Shown here in pieces: positions 43,372-55,326 of a stretch of DNA of 64,000 nucleotides. The stretch is from positions 95,650,826 to 95,714,825 of the forward strand of contig NC_134093.1 of assembly GCF_000715075.1 (NCBI RefSeq). Direction: 5' to 3'. Origin of the DNA: Nicotiana tabacum (Eukaryota > Streptophyta > Magnoliopsida > Solanales > Solanaceae). The notes below the pieces were generated by a model. It did no database searches. It was not told where the DNA came from and saw nothing but the letters and a program-made list of their open reading frames with translations. Position numbers and translations under genes: made by a program. Numbering within the stretch: the stretch's first letter is position 1; each line of letters opens with the position of its first letter.

Positions 43372-45508
43372 CCCATACCCTATATACATATAATATATGC
43401 GTATATAATGTCATCTTGTCATGGTTCAATGTACATGTATAAATGAATGCAATGCATAAGGAAGTAAGATCAATATGCCTTCGGTTAATACCATGAAATA
43501 AACTTTATCAACTTACTTATTTTTTGAGACCCATGAACAGATGATATAATAATAGGATACATAGGGAATCAAGAACATAGGCACCCTTAGTACTTCTAAG
43601 AAGAGTCATTTGTGACAGTTCCGCGTTTGCTTGTTTCGCTTGTATCATATGGATCATGCCAAAAGGGAAGAAGGGATAGCCTTAAAATACCTTAACACAG
43701 TCTGTCCAATGACCACGTTGAACTCATGTCATCGCACTTTAATCTACAACAATGATAATAATACTATCGTTATGCTACGAATGATGCAACTATCGTACAA
43801 CGAATGACAAGCTTATTTTATATTAAAATGGACAGCAACTCCCATGTTTTCCTTGCTTTCCCCAAGTCCATCAAAACAACAAGTACACATACAACCTTCA
43901 ACTATATACCTTCAGCACCACAACACACCCAACATCCCAACAACACCAATCAATCTACACAACAACAAGTGCACAAATGTCACCAACAAAACTACTATTT
44001 AACATGACGAGCGGCAAGCTTGGATTGGAACCAAACTCCAACTCTTTTTCCCATCTCCACTATACTTACAACAGCATCAACAGGTCCATCATATAAACAT
44101 ATATATTGATATGACATTACAACCTTATATTCGTCATAAAAGTAACATCAAACAACCCAACAAGATATAACAATAATATGGACAACTTCTAGGTAATGTG
44201 TGGTTGCTTCTTCTCCTATTTACAACATCATCAATATACTTAACATATTGACAAGCATAATAACAATAAGAAAATTATAACCAAGCTATTCCCTATGATT
44301 TCCAGCCATATGAAGTCATATACACAACTCCAAAATACTCCAATAAGAGACAACAACTTCTTATACAACTTCAAATTCTATATTTTAATTCTTCATCAAA
44401 ATAACTTAACAAACACATAGATAAGCTTAATCCTAAGAAATAGGGTATTATACATACCTTAAATAATCTGAACAAACTAGAACCAAAGCTTCCCTTAGCT
44501 TACAAGCACCCTTAAGTACATCACAACACCACAGAGACTCTCTTCTTCACTTAGGCTATCTTTTGAGGTTAGGTTTAGGTAAAACAATTGTGTCTTACTA
44601 CACTTTCATTTTTCATTGTGCCAGGTCTATTTACTGGCTATCGCTTTTGCTTTTTATCCATCTTCTGGTTTTCATGATGTTGCTATTTTTTCTATGATTT
44701 CTGTTGGTGGTACTGATACTGTTTCTTTTCGTCTTCTTGAGCCGAGGGTCTTTCGGAAACAATCTCTCTACTCCCTCGGGGTAGGGGTAAGGTATGCGTA
44801 CACACTACCCTCCCCAGACACCTTGGAGAACTGTTAGGGAAGTGTTGAGAGAGTTTGGAAACTATCCTTGGTCAAAAATGACCAAAATGAGCCGTCCAAA
44901 CACTTTAAAATGTTTAAGGGTCGTCCACCGACTAAGTGGGTCCCATTGGGAGCTACTTTCATGGTCTCACGAAAACATGATTATCTATCTACTGGAATAT
45001 CGTATCAACTAACGATTTAATACATCAAAAACTAGACTCATAGATCTTCAATTTGGTAGGTGGATTATCCCGTAATTCCACGTATATTGGGAGAAAATCT
45101 CATCTACATTTGATCTAATTATTAGCATATTTATGAATGTAACTTGTGATGACATTTGCCAACTTTTATTCCACAACTCGCTTGACTTCAAAATGTAATA
45201 CACGACTATCATAATAACTCATAACATAACATCCTTATCATGTTAAGCACTCTAGTACCACCCCAAAAGTACATGTTATAACATTCCCAACTTGTCGACA
45301 TTCGACGGAACTTATTTTTTTCAATTTGTTTAACTTCTAAGCCTTTCAACCCTCTTGGTACTTGTTATCCATGATCTTAAAGATTTGAAACCTCCAAGGT
45401 AACATGATTAACTTACTTTATGTACTTTCAAATACGATCTCATTTCTGATCTTACATCAATTGACTTACAACGTACTCTCACGTACGAAAACATGAGGTG
45501 TAACATCA
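43372..45508 (-). repeat. LTR-like part of an old gypsy element
   Basis: The right edge is marked on the minus strand by AAGGGGGGAA (45518-45509), a polypurine tract, followed by TGATGTTACACCTC. Upstream of the tract is AACATTCGAGGACGAATGTT, a phrase that closes the coding region of many gypsy elements. The LTR would run leftward from 45508, but I could not find its other end, so 43372 is only the edge of the LINE. Text such as GGGTCGTCCACCGACTAAGT is typical LTR sequence. No genes are seen. Confidence 0.5.
44690..44824 (+). mobile_element. 3' part of a TS-type SINE
   Basis: GAGCCGAGGGTCTTTCGGAA, then CTCTCTACTCCCTCGGGGTA, GGGGTAAGGTATGCGTACAC and ACTACCCTCCCCAGAC form the conserved 3' domain of the tobacco TS SINE family. 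The tRNA-derived 5' part and the terminal TTG repeats are absent, and the sequence breaks off after CCAGACACC. It lies within LTR-like sequence. Confidence 0.75.
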
Positions 45509-46236
45509 TTCCCCCCTTTGGAACATTCGTCCTCGAATGTTGACTGATGAGCTTATCAGTCTCATAACCTATAGCTCTTACAAATACTTTAATATTGTCC
45601 TTGCTATCTAGGCAACTGTTCTGTGAATAAATCCAAAGGCCAGGGCATTCCTCCTTTTATGCCTCTTTCTCACACCACGACTTGTGATCGGAATTCTTCC
45701 AATCCGTAACTGTTGCTACCTTCTGTCATGCAGCCTGTATGACTCTGACGTTGCATGTGCGCCTAAGCGACTCTTCTCTCCTCTTTCCTTCAGCTTTTAG
45801 CCAATCTATAGGCCTCACTTTGTGAACATATATAGAACTATGACAATCTGTCCCTCTGAAACTATAAGTGTACTGAAGTTCTTCGCTCGGTACTTTGTCG
45901 AACTTACGCTATTTCTATATCTTGTTTCATAGCCTCGATTATCTATGCTTATGGCTTTACTACAACTAGGTAGGTCATACTATACCATAAATCTTACTTC
46001 AATTTATTATTATCGAGGTCTGCTACCCAACTTCAGGTTACTCTCTCGCTGCTTATCCTATATGTATAAATCTAACTCCTTTAATGCTTCCTTATTACTG
46101 CTCATCTTAATAATGATGGTCTAATATCATCTCATACTTTGTAACTTTTATCCATCCATTGTTGATTCACCTTAATGTTGATCCATAATTTACCACTAAT
46201 AACTTAAAACCTCTTACGTAATACATTGTTACTAGG
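45509..46236 (-). other. Internal remnant of old gypsy element, left part
   Basis: Degenerate sequence between the polypurine tract and the copia C insertion. No RT or integrase motif could be read in any frame. The copia C target duplication CTAGG shows that 46236 and 54441 were once adjacent. Confidence 0.5.
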
Positions 46237-47137
46237 TGATGTAAACTTAGGGTCTACCAAATTATATAGAGAATCTGGTTCTCTATCAGTTTCCACAGAA
46301 CACACACACACACATAGTGGTAATTAAATAACACAACAATATTTTACGTGGAAAACTCCCAGCTCACGGGATTAAAAACCACAACCTACACTCGTAGGAT
46401 TTCAACTTCACTAACCGAGCAACTTTAGATTACAACCTATTGTAACCTAGGAATTAAACTCTTAATCCCTCACCTACTTGCAATAACTATATTGCAAGCC
46501 TCTTTGTAATAATGCTATTACAAAGCAACAAACCTTGACTAACTCTAGTCAAGAAACTAAACCAAACAGTGGTTTAAATCTGTCCTACAAAGACACTTCT
46601 TGAAAGTAGTGTAGGATTACAAATGAAGAACAAAATAATAAAGACTCAACAAACCTAAGGACTTAATATATCTTCAATCTTTGGATCCGGTCCTTGAGGT
46701 TGCAACAACCTTGTTCTTACAAGAGATGATGACTAGCATTTGAGAGAATATTGTCTTTTGATTTACAAGTGTTGGAGCAATGAAATCCCTTGCCTCGTGC
46801 TGATAATATGTGTGTGGGGTTATTGGGATGATGTAAGCAAATATCTAGTACAAGGCATGCTCTATAAAGTGACTGTTGTATTGTTATGTGTGCAGTGCAA
46901 CAGTGCAACGACTTTAACAGCTGTAAGGAGTTGACCTGTACTGTGATCAGAGGAACTGATCTCTATCTGTTCCCTCTATAGTTTCCTTTGTTGTTCCCTT
47001 AATTGATTTCATTAAGAGTTGAAACAGACATCTGACAAGTTACTCTGAACACAAAGGAACTAATTATTTCAGGTTCCTTATCTGGTTCTCTCATGAAGTT
47101 TGTCAAATCATCAAAACAAAAGACACATAACTTATCA
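46237..47137 (-). repeat. 3' LTR of copia C
   Basis: It matches 53604-54440. On the plus strand it starts TGATGTAAACTTAGGGTCTA and ends CATAACTTATCA. It contains an (AC)n run near 46300-46313. Its minus-strand start is preceded by the polypurine tract AAAAAGGGGGAAAT (plus 47138-47151). Confidence 0.92.
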
Positions 47138-47395
47138 ATTTCCCCCTTTTTGATGATGACAAACTTAGGGTTGATATTCCCCATGAGAACCAGATATGCA
47201 CATTGTTTCCCATACGAATCATCCATATTCCCCCTGAGAACCTTTCTCTATCTGGTTCTCATATGGAGTTTGTAAAATCATCAAAATACAAAGGCACATA
47301 ACTTATCAATATTTTCCCCTTTTTGATGATGACAAACTTAGAATTGAAGTTCCCCCTGAGAACCAAATCTCTATATTGTTCCCCCTGCAGAATAG
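47079..47395. repeat. Duplicated LTR-end and polypurine-tract segment of copia C
   Basis: About 145 bases starting TATCTGGTTCTC at 47079 recur starting at 47249 (period 170). The unit covers the last ~59 bases of the LTR, the polypurine tract and adjacent internal sequence. The element therefore carries a second, internal copy of its LTR/PPT boundary (near 47307), which reads CTTATCAATATTTTCCCC. Confidence 0.8.
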
Positions 47396-47753
47396 CCATA
47401 TTTCTCTTGAGAACCTGTTTCTCCCTTTCAATTTTCTTCCCCCTTTTTGGCATCATAAAAAAAGATTAGCCAAGTAAATGCAAAAAAAAGTCCAGCAAAG
47501 TTAACTCATGCCACTTGTGTGCACACAACATAGCTATAAATAGAACGCAAGACTATAACATGCATTAATAGACGACAATGCTCACTAAGTTAGGGGAAAA
47601 ATATTGTAGCAGTACCATAATTACAAACATACACAAGTCAAACAAAACTAGAGTACCACAATCGAAAGGGAAGGACAACAAAAAGACATGGTAAGATTAA
47701 ACAGGAGCTGGCAAAAGGGTAGGATATGGGACACTGGATGCAGAAGGGAAGGA

Positions 47754-49222
47754 CTAGGAAGCAAGGGCTTTGAGGAGGCTGTCAATGCAAGCATTAACAA
47801 CCCTTTGATCGTTGATCAGCTGCTCTTTCAGGTTCTCCACTTGGTTCATCAACTCCAAATTTTTAGCTTTTAGGCGGGCAGCTTCTTCTCCCTGAGCATT
47901 GCTGGAACCAGGTTCCTTGTTGGCCTGATTGAGCTTAGACTCAAGAATAAAATTCTGTGCCTTTAACCGCCTAATTTCCTCATTTGCAGCATTTTGGGCA
48001 TCAATAAGCTGAGAGATTGTGGAACTGCTGCTTATTCCCCTTTTTTTGTCAACATGCTCACATTCTTCCAAGGTGTTCATTGAGAACATTTGTTTACGAG
48101 TTCCCACAACTTCTCTCCCTAAGGGGACCTCAAATCTTTCAAAGACTTTTGTGAACATGAAAACATATGGCAACCCATGACTTTTATCCTTGAAGTCTAA
48201 CACTTGCTTCATGTGTTCAACTAAAATCCCAAGCAGATTGATGGGGGTGTAGCCGTCCAGTGCCTCCAAAAGAACCAGGTCTGCTATAGAGGCCATGGAT
48301 CGCCTTTCAGCTCTTAGTAGCAAGACCTTATTCACCAAATCGAACAAGAGTTGGTATTCTGGAAGCAGTGCCTTCTTGTGCACTCGTTCCCCTTGTTGAA
48401 CAACTTGAGGCTTGAGAATAAACTTCCTAAAACTTGGGGAACAAGTTCCCTCCACAATTAAGAGCCCTTCAGCAGGCACCCCAAGAATATCCTCAAGCAC
48501 AATCTCATTATTCACAAATTTTGCCCCACTGATCTTTAAATAGATGGTGTCGCATTCCACTATGAACAAATCAACAAAGAAACTATGAACTTCCTTCTCA
48601 TAAACCTTTGGACTCTGAGCAGAAAAATGATGAGTCCTCTCTTGGAAGTCACAGATTTTAACCAACTGCCTCATTCCAGACTTATCAAGAATGTCAATGT
48701 CAAAAACTCTCCCCCACAAAACTTTTTGCTTTTTCAATTTTGCCTTCCTTTCAAGCTCAGACACATCAACCTCGGACCTTTTTGACGAACCAGGTTCCTC
48801 ACAGGTACTTAGCCTCTTTCTGAGTGGCCTTTTCTTCTCAGCAGTCTTCTTCTTTTTCAACTCTTTCGTCACCACCAACCCCAACAACTTTTGCAGATAG
48901 GTCATCCTTACTATCATCAAATTCTCCCGCAAACATATACTTCATCTCAGAGTACACAACCTTCAAAGGGACTGTATCAAGGTGAGGAGAAGATGAAGGG
49001 TCAGTACTGCCCAGGGGCTATCTAGTAGAGCTTGAAGTTTCATCCCAGGTAGGAGCTGAGAACTCCCCTTAGGCAGAGGGACCAAGTCCCTCTATAGGCT
49101 CCCCTGTAGTACTAACCAGTGCTTGGTCACTTTGACACACCTGGTCCCTATTTCCTCGTTCTTCCCCCTGAGTCCCAATACTCACATCACCAGACAAAGA
49201 ATCCCCAACTAGACGTTCCATA
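47754..49222 (-). pseudogene. Extra 3' ORF of copia C, unknown function
   Basis: The main frame (48932-47754) gives 392 residues. A likely older N-terminus begins at the ATG at 49222 (MERLVGDSLSGDVSIGTQGE) and is cut by stops near 49072 and 49020 and a frame change near 48880-48905. Visible features are a lysine-rich start, EEPGSSKRSEVDVSELERKA, a central globular part with VYEKEVHSFFVDLFIVECDT and FVNNEIVLEDILGVPAEGLL, and a C-terminal coiled-coil-like region (ISQLIDAQNAANEEIRRLKA; LKAKNLELMNQVENLKEQLI). The central part resembles the 'putative plant transposon protein' domain found in several plant retroelements. The place after RNase H is where SIRE-type elements keep an envelope-like ORF, but I see no signal peptide or membrane span. 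Confidence 0.65.
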
Positions 49223-49994
49223 TCAACAATAGTCAAAACTAATTTTCACCTATCTTACCCACAATAATTCCCAACAATGCAGTATCAGTAAGAGATGATG
49301 GAGACACAACAGGGATGTCTTTAGTGATGTTGAATAAATATTCATATCAACATTGAGTTTCATAAACACCAGACACAACACACCATCCACCGTATCAGGA
49401 ACCGACACTCCTATCTAGATGGCTGTGCTTCGAGAGATGGAGACATAACAGAGATGTCTTTAGTAGCTTTGGGAGACTCATATTATGGTGAAGACATGGT
49501 TGATTTTGAGATAGGGAAGACACAAAAAGAGGGTTTGTGGTATTTAGAGGGAAAAGAGGGACCAGTTACAATAAGGTGTGAGAAAAAGGGATGGGTAGTC
49601 GAGTCGGTTTAAGAGGTATGAGAAGAAGCGGAGGCAATTAATGATGTGGCACACTAGTAGTTCAAAATGCATATGAGTGTAAGAGGAACTAGTAGCCTGA
49701 ATCATGTGAACCAGGTTCCTTGACAAATTTTGTAAATACGAGCATCATCCTTCCAAAAATTTGCAATGTCATTAGCCACTTGTTTGACCTGTAGTTTCCA
49801 TGCGTGTTTACCTGTAACAGTATAGAATTGAGTTAGAAGTTACCAGAAAACACTTTTTATAAATTTTCCTTACCATCCTTTCATAGCCAATTATCGAGGG
49901 ACTAGGTTCTCTGCTATATTAAGACACTTGTATTGTCACATGGCAGTTGCACATAATCAAAGAATACACCAAAGTCTTCCAATTGTTGCTTGAT
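49223..49994 (-). other. Spacer between pol and extra ORF of copia C
   Basis: Non-coding or degraded sequence between RNase H and the third ORF. It includes one GAACCAGGTTCC word at 49708-49719 in apparently non-coding DNA and a repeated phrase (GAGATGGAGACA...AGATGTCTTTAGT near 49290-49325 and 49432-49462). Confidence 0.55.
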
Positions 49995-51568
49995 CTACAA
50001 CAGTTGGACACAACAGGAGGCAGCTACCACATATTCAGCTTCAGTTGTAGAGAGGGTCACATAATTTTGTTTCTTTGTACCCCATGAAATCAAGCAAGAT
50101 CCCAAAAAGTATGCCATGCCATATGTGCTCTTTCTATCCACCAGATCACCAGTATAATCAACATCATCATACCCAATCAAGTTAAAAATGCCTCCTGAGG
50201 GATAATAGAGGACCAAGTCCTATGTTCCTTTGAGATACCTCAGAATTCTTTTGACAGCTTTCAAATGAGATTCTTTAGGACTTGATTGGAATCTTATCAC
50301 ACAACACTAAACATAATGTTAGCTTTGCTGGCTGTTAGGTACAAGCGAGATCCAATGGTACTCCGATACATCGTTTCATTTGTAGGGAACCAGGTTCATC
50401 CATGTCTAGATGAGTGGCAGTAGTAATGAGAGTATCAATAGTCTTTGTGCTTTCCATCTCAAACCTTTTCAGAGGCTCCTTAATGTATTTATCATCACTT
50501 ACCATCGTTCCCTTAGAGGTTTGCTTCACTTTTAGCCTTAGGAAGAAGTTCAGTTCCCTCATTATACTCATCTCAAACTCGCTTCTCTTAAGCTTTGCAA
50601 ACACCATCAACATAGATCTGCACAATCAGCATGTTCCTCCCCCGTTTTTTCAAAAATAGGGTGTTGTCGATTTTTCCACTTGTAAAGCCATTTTAAAGAA
50701 GGAACTTGGACAACCTTTCATACCATGCATGAGGGGCCTGTTTCAGCCCATATAATGCCTTGTCAAATTTGAATATATGTTCAGGATGCTCATGACACTC
50801 AAAACCAGGTGGTTGTTTGACAAAAACTTCTTCTTTTAAATATCCATTCAGAAATGCACTTTTGATATCCATTTGGAACAGTTTGAATTCCATATGAGAT
50901 GCAAAGGCAATGAGGATTCTGATGGCTTCCATTCGAGCAACTGGGACAAAAGTTTCATCACAGTTGATCCCTTCTTCTTGATTGTAGCCTTGCACTACTA
51001 ACCTGACCTTATTTCTTGTTGTATTCCCAAACTCATCAAGCTTGTTTCTGAACACCCATCTGGTTTCGATAACAATTATGTTTGAGGGTCGAGGAACCAG
51101 GTTCCATACACGGTTACTCTTAAATTGATGGAGTTCATCTTGCATAGCAGTAATCCAGTCAGCATCTTTCAATGCTTGTTTGATGTTTCTCGGCTCAATT
51201 TGAGACAAGGAAGCTGAGAAACCAAACGTGTTTCTTGTCTTCGATTTAGTCTAAATTCCTGAATCTAGAGGAGTGATGACATTTAGGAAAGGATGTGAGC
51301 TTTTGTGCTTCCAGTTAGACACCTGAGTCTCAGGGTGAGAAGGACCAGGTTCCACCGTGTGAGACCCATCATTGGCATCCATGGAAGTGTGAGTACCACT
51401 TCTTTGCTCAACATCAGGTGTGCTTTGCACAGCATCAACAACTATATTTTTCGCTTTAGTTGTTGTGATGGAGGGACCAGGTTCATCTGAATCAGTTGGA
51501 GGTCCTGTCGCATCTTCTTCACCAGACTCCTTGACCTGACTCATCAGATCTGCCCTCCCGTTTTCCAT
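49995..51568 (-). pseudogene. Reverse transcriptase and RNase H of copia C
   Basis: RT begins DADWITAMQDELHQFKSNRV and carries VRLVVQGYNQEEGINCDETF, FQMDIKSAFLNGYLKEEVFV and ALYGLKQAPHAWYERL (51208-50693). A stop at 50693 and the palm motif QIYVDG (YVDG at 50614-50603) follow. The second catalytic Asp and about 15 residues are missing, and the frame shifts into FAKLKRSEFEMSIMRELNFF. RNase H remains as GYDDVDYTGDLVDRKSTYGM and KQNYVTLSTTEAEYVVAASC (50216-49995). Before RT, 51568-51251 is an acidic linker with two EPGP motifs. It is inactive. Confidence 0.88.
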
Positions 51569-52366
51569 ATCAATGACTTCTCCAGGAACCTTTGAATACT
51601 CTCCATTTTGATCATTCTTATCATGTGAATCTTTGAATAGTCATTAACAATAACTAAGATGTACTTCTTTCCTCATGTGCTGGGCATCTTCATAGGTCCA
51701 CACAGATCCACATGAAGAAGATCCAGTGTCCTTGAGGTGCTCACTTCCTTCTTTGGCTTGAATGAGGAACTGACTTGCTTCCTTTTCACACATGCATCAC
51801 ACACCTTGTGATCCTTGAACTTTGATTTTGGCAACCCACGAACCAAGTCCTTCTTGATTAGCTTATTCAACAGAGTTAAGCTTGCATGTACCAATCTTCT
51901 GTACCATAGTTCAACATCATCATCAACGATACTCAGACATGTAAGATCACCACCATCAGAGATTCAAAGTCTGCAACATAAATGTTTTTGAACCTTTTGC
52001 AATCAGAACCACTTCACCAGTTATAAGATTTGTGACAGTGCAAGATTTTGACAAAAACTCCACTTTGTTTCCTTTGTCGTAGATTTGAGAGACATTCAAC
52101 AGGCTATACTTCAATCCATTCACATAATACACATTCTCAAATGAGTGAGTGAGTGTTTTCCCAATATTTCGAATTCCCATAACGTATCCCTTTTTTCCAT
52201 TGCCAAAGGACACACTTCCTCCTTGCAGGGCTTCGAGTGAAAGAAAATCATCGATGTTTCCAGTCATGTATTTAGAATAGCCACTATCCATGTACCATTT
52301 TTGGCTGCTTGCTTTCACTACTCCTTGCATAAGAGAATCAAGGGTTAGACCTAGGAACCCAAACAA
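51569..52366 (-). pseudogene. Protease and truncated integrase of copia C
   Basis: The protease motif is WYMDSGYSKYMTG (about 52290-52255), with D-S-G intact and Tyr/Tyr where the family has Cys/His. LLNVSQIYDKGNKVEFL follows. The gag-pre-integrase zinc region reads VHASLTLLNKLIKKDLVRGL, CDACVKRKQ, and the first integrase Asp is present in LDLLHVDLCGPMKM (about 51725-51685). After KYILVIVNDYSK the frame jumps to the pre-RT linker, so the second Asp and the Glu of the catalytic triad are deleted. Confidence 0.82.
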
Positions 52367-53550
52367 GTTTGGGTCCCTTGTAATGAGGGAAGGGGAAAAT
52401 CAAATTTCTTTTTGTCCATACAAGCATCACATATTTCTTTTTCAGAGAATCAGGTTCCTTAGCAGTAGAAACTTTTTCTACAAAAACTTTGTTTTTCTGT
52501 TGGGACTGAAACTTTGCTTTGCATGAATCTTTGTAATGACCAGTCTTACCACAGTGAGTACAAAGCCAGTTATCAGGCACAGTAACATATTTGCTATGTG
52601 GATTATAGGGGTTTTTTTTCCTTGTGGAACCCGATTCCTTGCCTGCTTCCTCCATTACTTTTATACATGAAAGTGATTGTATCAGAGGACGAGGTCCACT
52701 TCAGATATTTATCTAGATTATTTTTGACCCTGTTTAAATCTTTCTGAAGTTGTCTATTCTTTTCATGTTCAGCATCAAGACTCAATTTTATATTTTTGAG
52801 TTCATTTTCAAGCTTAAGGTGTACCTCACTTTCCATTTCATTTCCTTTAGAGAAGTTCATGCATTTTTCCATTGATTTTTTTAAGAAGATATTTTCTTTC
52901 TTTGTTTCTTCTACTGTTTCCTTCAAATCTACAACTACAACCACCAGATCATCTCTCTCTTGTTCTAACACTCTGATTTCCTCGGTTAAAATATTTTTAT
53001 CACTAATGAGGTTATGGTAAGCATTAATTAGAATATTAGCCAAAGATACCAGCTTCTTTGTAGAATAGGACTTCAAATTTCTTTGAACGTCCAGAAAGCT
53101 TACCTCATCGTCATCATGTTCTTCATCCTCATCAGATTTTTCCATCAATGCAAATATGGAATCATATTTTGCAGTTTTGCATTCAACGACCATCATGGAG
53201 GTTTCTATATGTTCATCATCACCCTCAGATTCACTAGAGGAATCTCCCCAGGCAGCAAGAGCTTGCTTTACAATATTATCAACGACATCTCTTCTCTTGA
53301 ACTTTCTGTCGGGGACCGGGTTCCTCTTAACAATCTTGTCAACATTGTGTTTGTAATGGTCCTGCTTGTGGAGAGGACAATCTTTGATGAAATGTCCTAT
53401 CTTTCTACACTTGTGACAGCAATCGTACCCTTTAGTGTTTCTGCTAGAGCTGCCCTTCTTGGGAATGCCTCTATTTCTACGAACCATTTTCCAAAAACTT
53501 GGTGGTCTGTAGGTTGATTGACCTTCTTCAAAGTTTGGTGGAGCAGCCAT
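52338..53550 (-). pseudogene. gag of copia C with capsid domain deleted in frame
   Basis: The ATG at 53550 opens MAAPPNFEEGQSTYRPPSFW, the family's usual gag start. It then passes directly to RRNRGIPKKGSSSRNTKGYD and the zinc knuckle CHKCRKIGHFIKDC (about 53425-53384). The ~200-residue capsid-like domain that normally separates these is missing without breaking the frame. After an acidic stretch and a long coiled-coil region (about residues 150-285, for example LVSLANILINAYHNLISDKN) the frame stops near 52603. A second knuckle CTHCGKTGHYKDSC follows in another frame (52655-52338). Confidence 0.82.
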
Positions 53551-53591
53551 TTGGATCCTTTCTAGGTGTTATCCTAATAGAAAGAACATGC

Positions 53592-53603
53592 TCTGATACC
53601 AAT
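53592..53603 (-). promoter_or_regulatory. Primer-binding site of copia C
   Basis: On the minus strand TTGGTATCAGAGC follows the 5' LTR end after two bases, the initiator-tRNA-Met type site. Confidence 0.85.
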
Positions 53604-54440
53604 TGATGTAAACTTAGGGTCTACCAAACTGTATAGAGAACCTGGTACTCTATCAGTTTCCATAGAATACACACACACAATGGTAAGTAAATAACACAAC
53701 AATATTTTACGTAAAAAACTCCCAGCTCACGTGATTAAAAATCACGCTCTACACTCGTAGGATTTCAACTTCACTAACCGAGCAACTTTAGATTACAACC
53801 TATTGTAACCTAGGAATTAAACTCTTAATCCCTCACCTACTTGCAATAACTATATTGCAAGCCTCTTTGTAATAACTCTATTACAATGCAACAAATCTTG
53901 ACTAACTCTAGTCAAGAAACTAAACCAAACAGTGGTTTAAATCTGTCCTACAAAGATACTTCTTGAAAGTAATGTAGGATTACAAATGAAGAACAAATAA
54001 CAAAGACTCAACAAACCTAAGTACTTAAGATATCTTCAATCTTTGGATCTAGTCCTTGAGGTTGCAGCAACTTTGTTCTTACGAGAGATGGTGGCTCATA
54101 TTGATAATATATGTGTGTGAGGTCATTGGGATGATGTAAGCAAATATCTAGTACAAGGCATGCTCCATAAAGTGACTGCTTCACTGTTGCGTGTGCAGTG
54201 CAACAGTGCAGAGACTTTAACATCTGTAAGGAGTTGACCTGTACTGTGGCCGGAGGAACTGGTCTCTAACTGTTCCCTCTATAGTTCACTCTATTGTTCC
54301 CTAAACTGATTTCATTGAGAGTTGAACCAGATATCTGACTAGTTACTCTGAACGCAAAGGAACTAATTATTTCAGGTTCCTTATCTGGTTCTCTTATGAA
54401 GTTTGTCAAATCATCAAAACAAAAGACATATAACTTATCA
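53604..54440 (-). repeat. 5' LTR of copia C
   Basis: 837 bp, shorter than its partner mainly by deletions (for example near 54090, where 46725-46790 has extra sequence). It starts TGATGTAAAC on the plus strand and ends AACTTATCA before the CTAGG target duplication. Confidence 0.92.
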
Positions 54441-54445
54441 CTAGG

Positions 54446-54685
54446 GCTCACGTTGCATCGGGGAACATTTGAAGTGATTTACCTGATCCACCTAAGGACG
54501 ATACTATATTTCATTAACCATATTTCATAACATCCCAACGTGATTTAACTTACGGGGGTATTATAATCTCGTGCAATTCATGAAATCCTTTTTCTTAAAA
54601 TCATTACTCAATCAAAGGCTTAAACGTCATCCTCTTATCTATCACCAATACACCCTTATTCTACTACTAGGGCAACATTTTATCT
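54446..54685 (-). other. Right part of old gypsy remnant; flank of Tekay B
   Basis: Non-coding. It continues the DNA interrupted by copia C. The last ~70 bases (from AAAGGCTTAAACGTCATC at about 54617) recur at 63085-63158. Confidence 0.6.
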
Positions 54686-55326
54686 TGTCATGACCCCAAA
54701 ACCTAATGTGTCGTAATGGTGCCTATCGGTGGTACTAGGCAAGCCGACCTTCCCAAAAATACTTCCAAACTAATATAAAAGTAAAGTAAAGCTTTTCATA
54801 TCAGAAATTTTTCATAAAATTAAAGTTAAACTCAAATTTGGAACAAAGTGCAGAAAAACAAGCCCCAAACATCGGGGTGTCACCAAGTCATGAGAGTCTA
54901 AGTATTTAAAGCTATTACAGCCAATGTCTAAATATCAGTACAAAACGGAAAGAAATGATGAAGGAGTAACAAGGTCATGTGGATGCTGGCAGCTACCTTG
55001 TAGTCTCCGAAACTCAAACAGGCTTGGACTCAACAATCTTCGTGCTCAGACACACCTGGATCTGTACATGTAGTGCAGGGTATAGTATGAGTACAACCAA
55101 CTCATCAAGTAACAGAAATAAATAAGGAATCGAGAAGTAGTAACAAGCTATACAGAAAAATGCAGCAACAAAGTGAAATAGATGAAACCTCACAGACACT
55201 GTCACTCAAACCCTCAATAACTCGACACTCAACTCTCAGCTCTAAATGCACACACTCAATAGGTACATGCGCTCACTGGGGGTGTTCATACTCATGAGGG
55301 GCTCCTACAGCCCAAGCGCTATAATC

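Larger units (their letters stand above)
46237..54440 (-). mobile_element. Copia element C, full length with extra 3' ORF, deleted coding region
   Basis: An 8,204-bp Ty1-copia element on the minus strand. LTRs at 46237-47137 (901 bp) and 53604-54440 (837 bp) are flanked by the exact duplication CTAGG (46232-46236 and 54441-54445). The order on the minus strand is gag, protease, integrase, RT, RNase H, then a third ORF before the 3' LTR, as in large SIRE/Maximus-type copia elements. Gag lacks its capsid part, the integrase core is mostly missing and the RT palm motif is damaged. The word GGAACCAGGTTCC recurs throughout. Confidence 0.93.

Noticed and set aside
53083..53517. 144-codon plus-strand frame
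   Set aside because: It is a shadow of the copia C gag frame on the minus strand.
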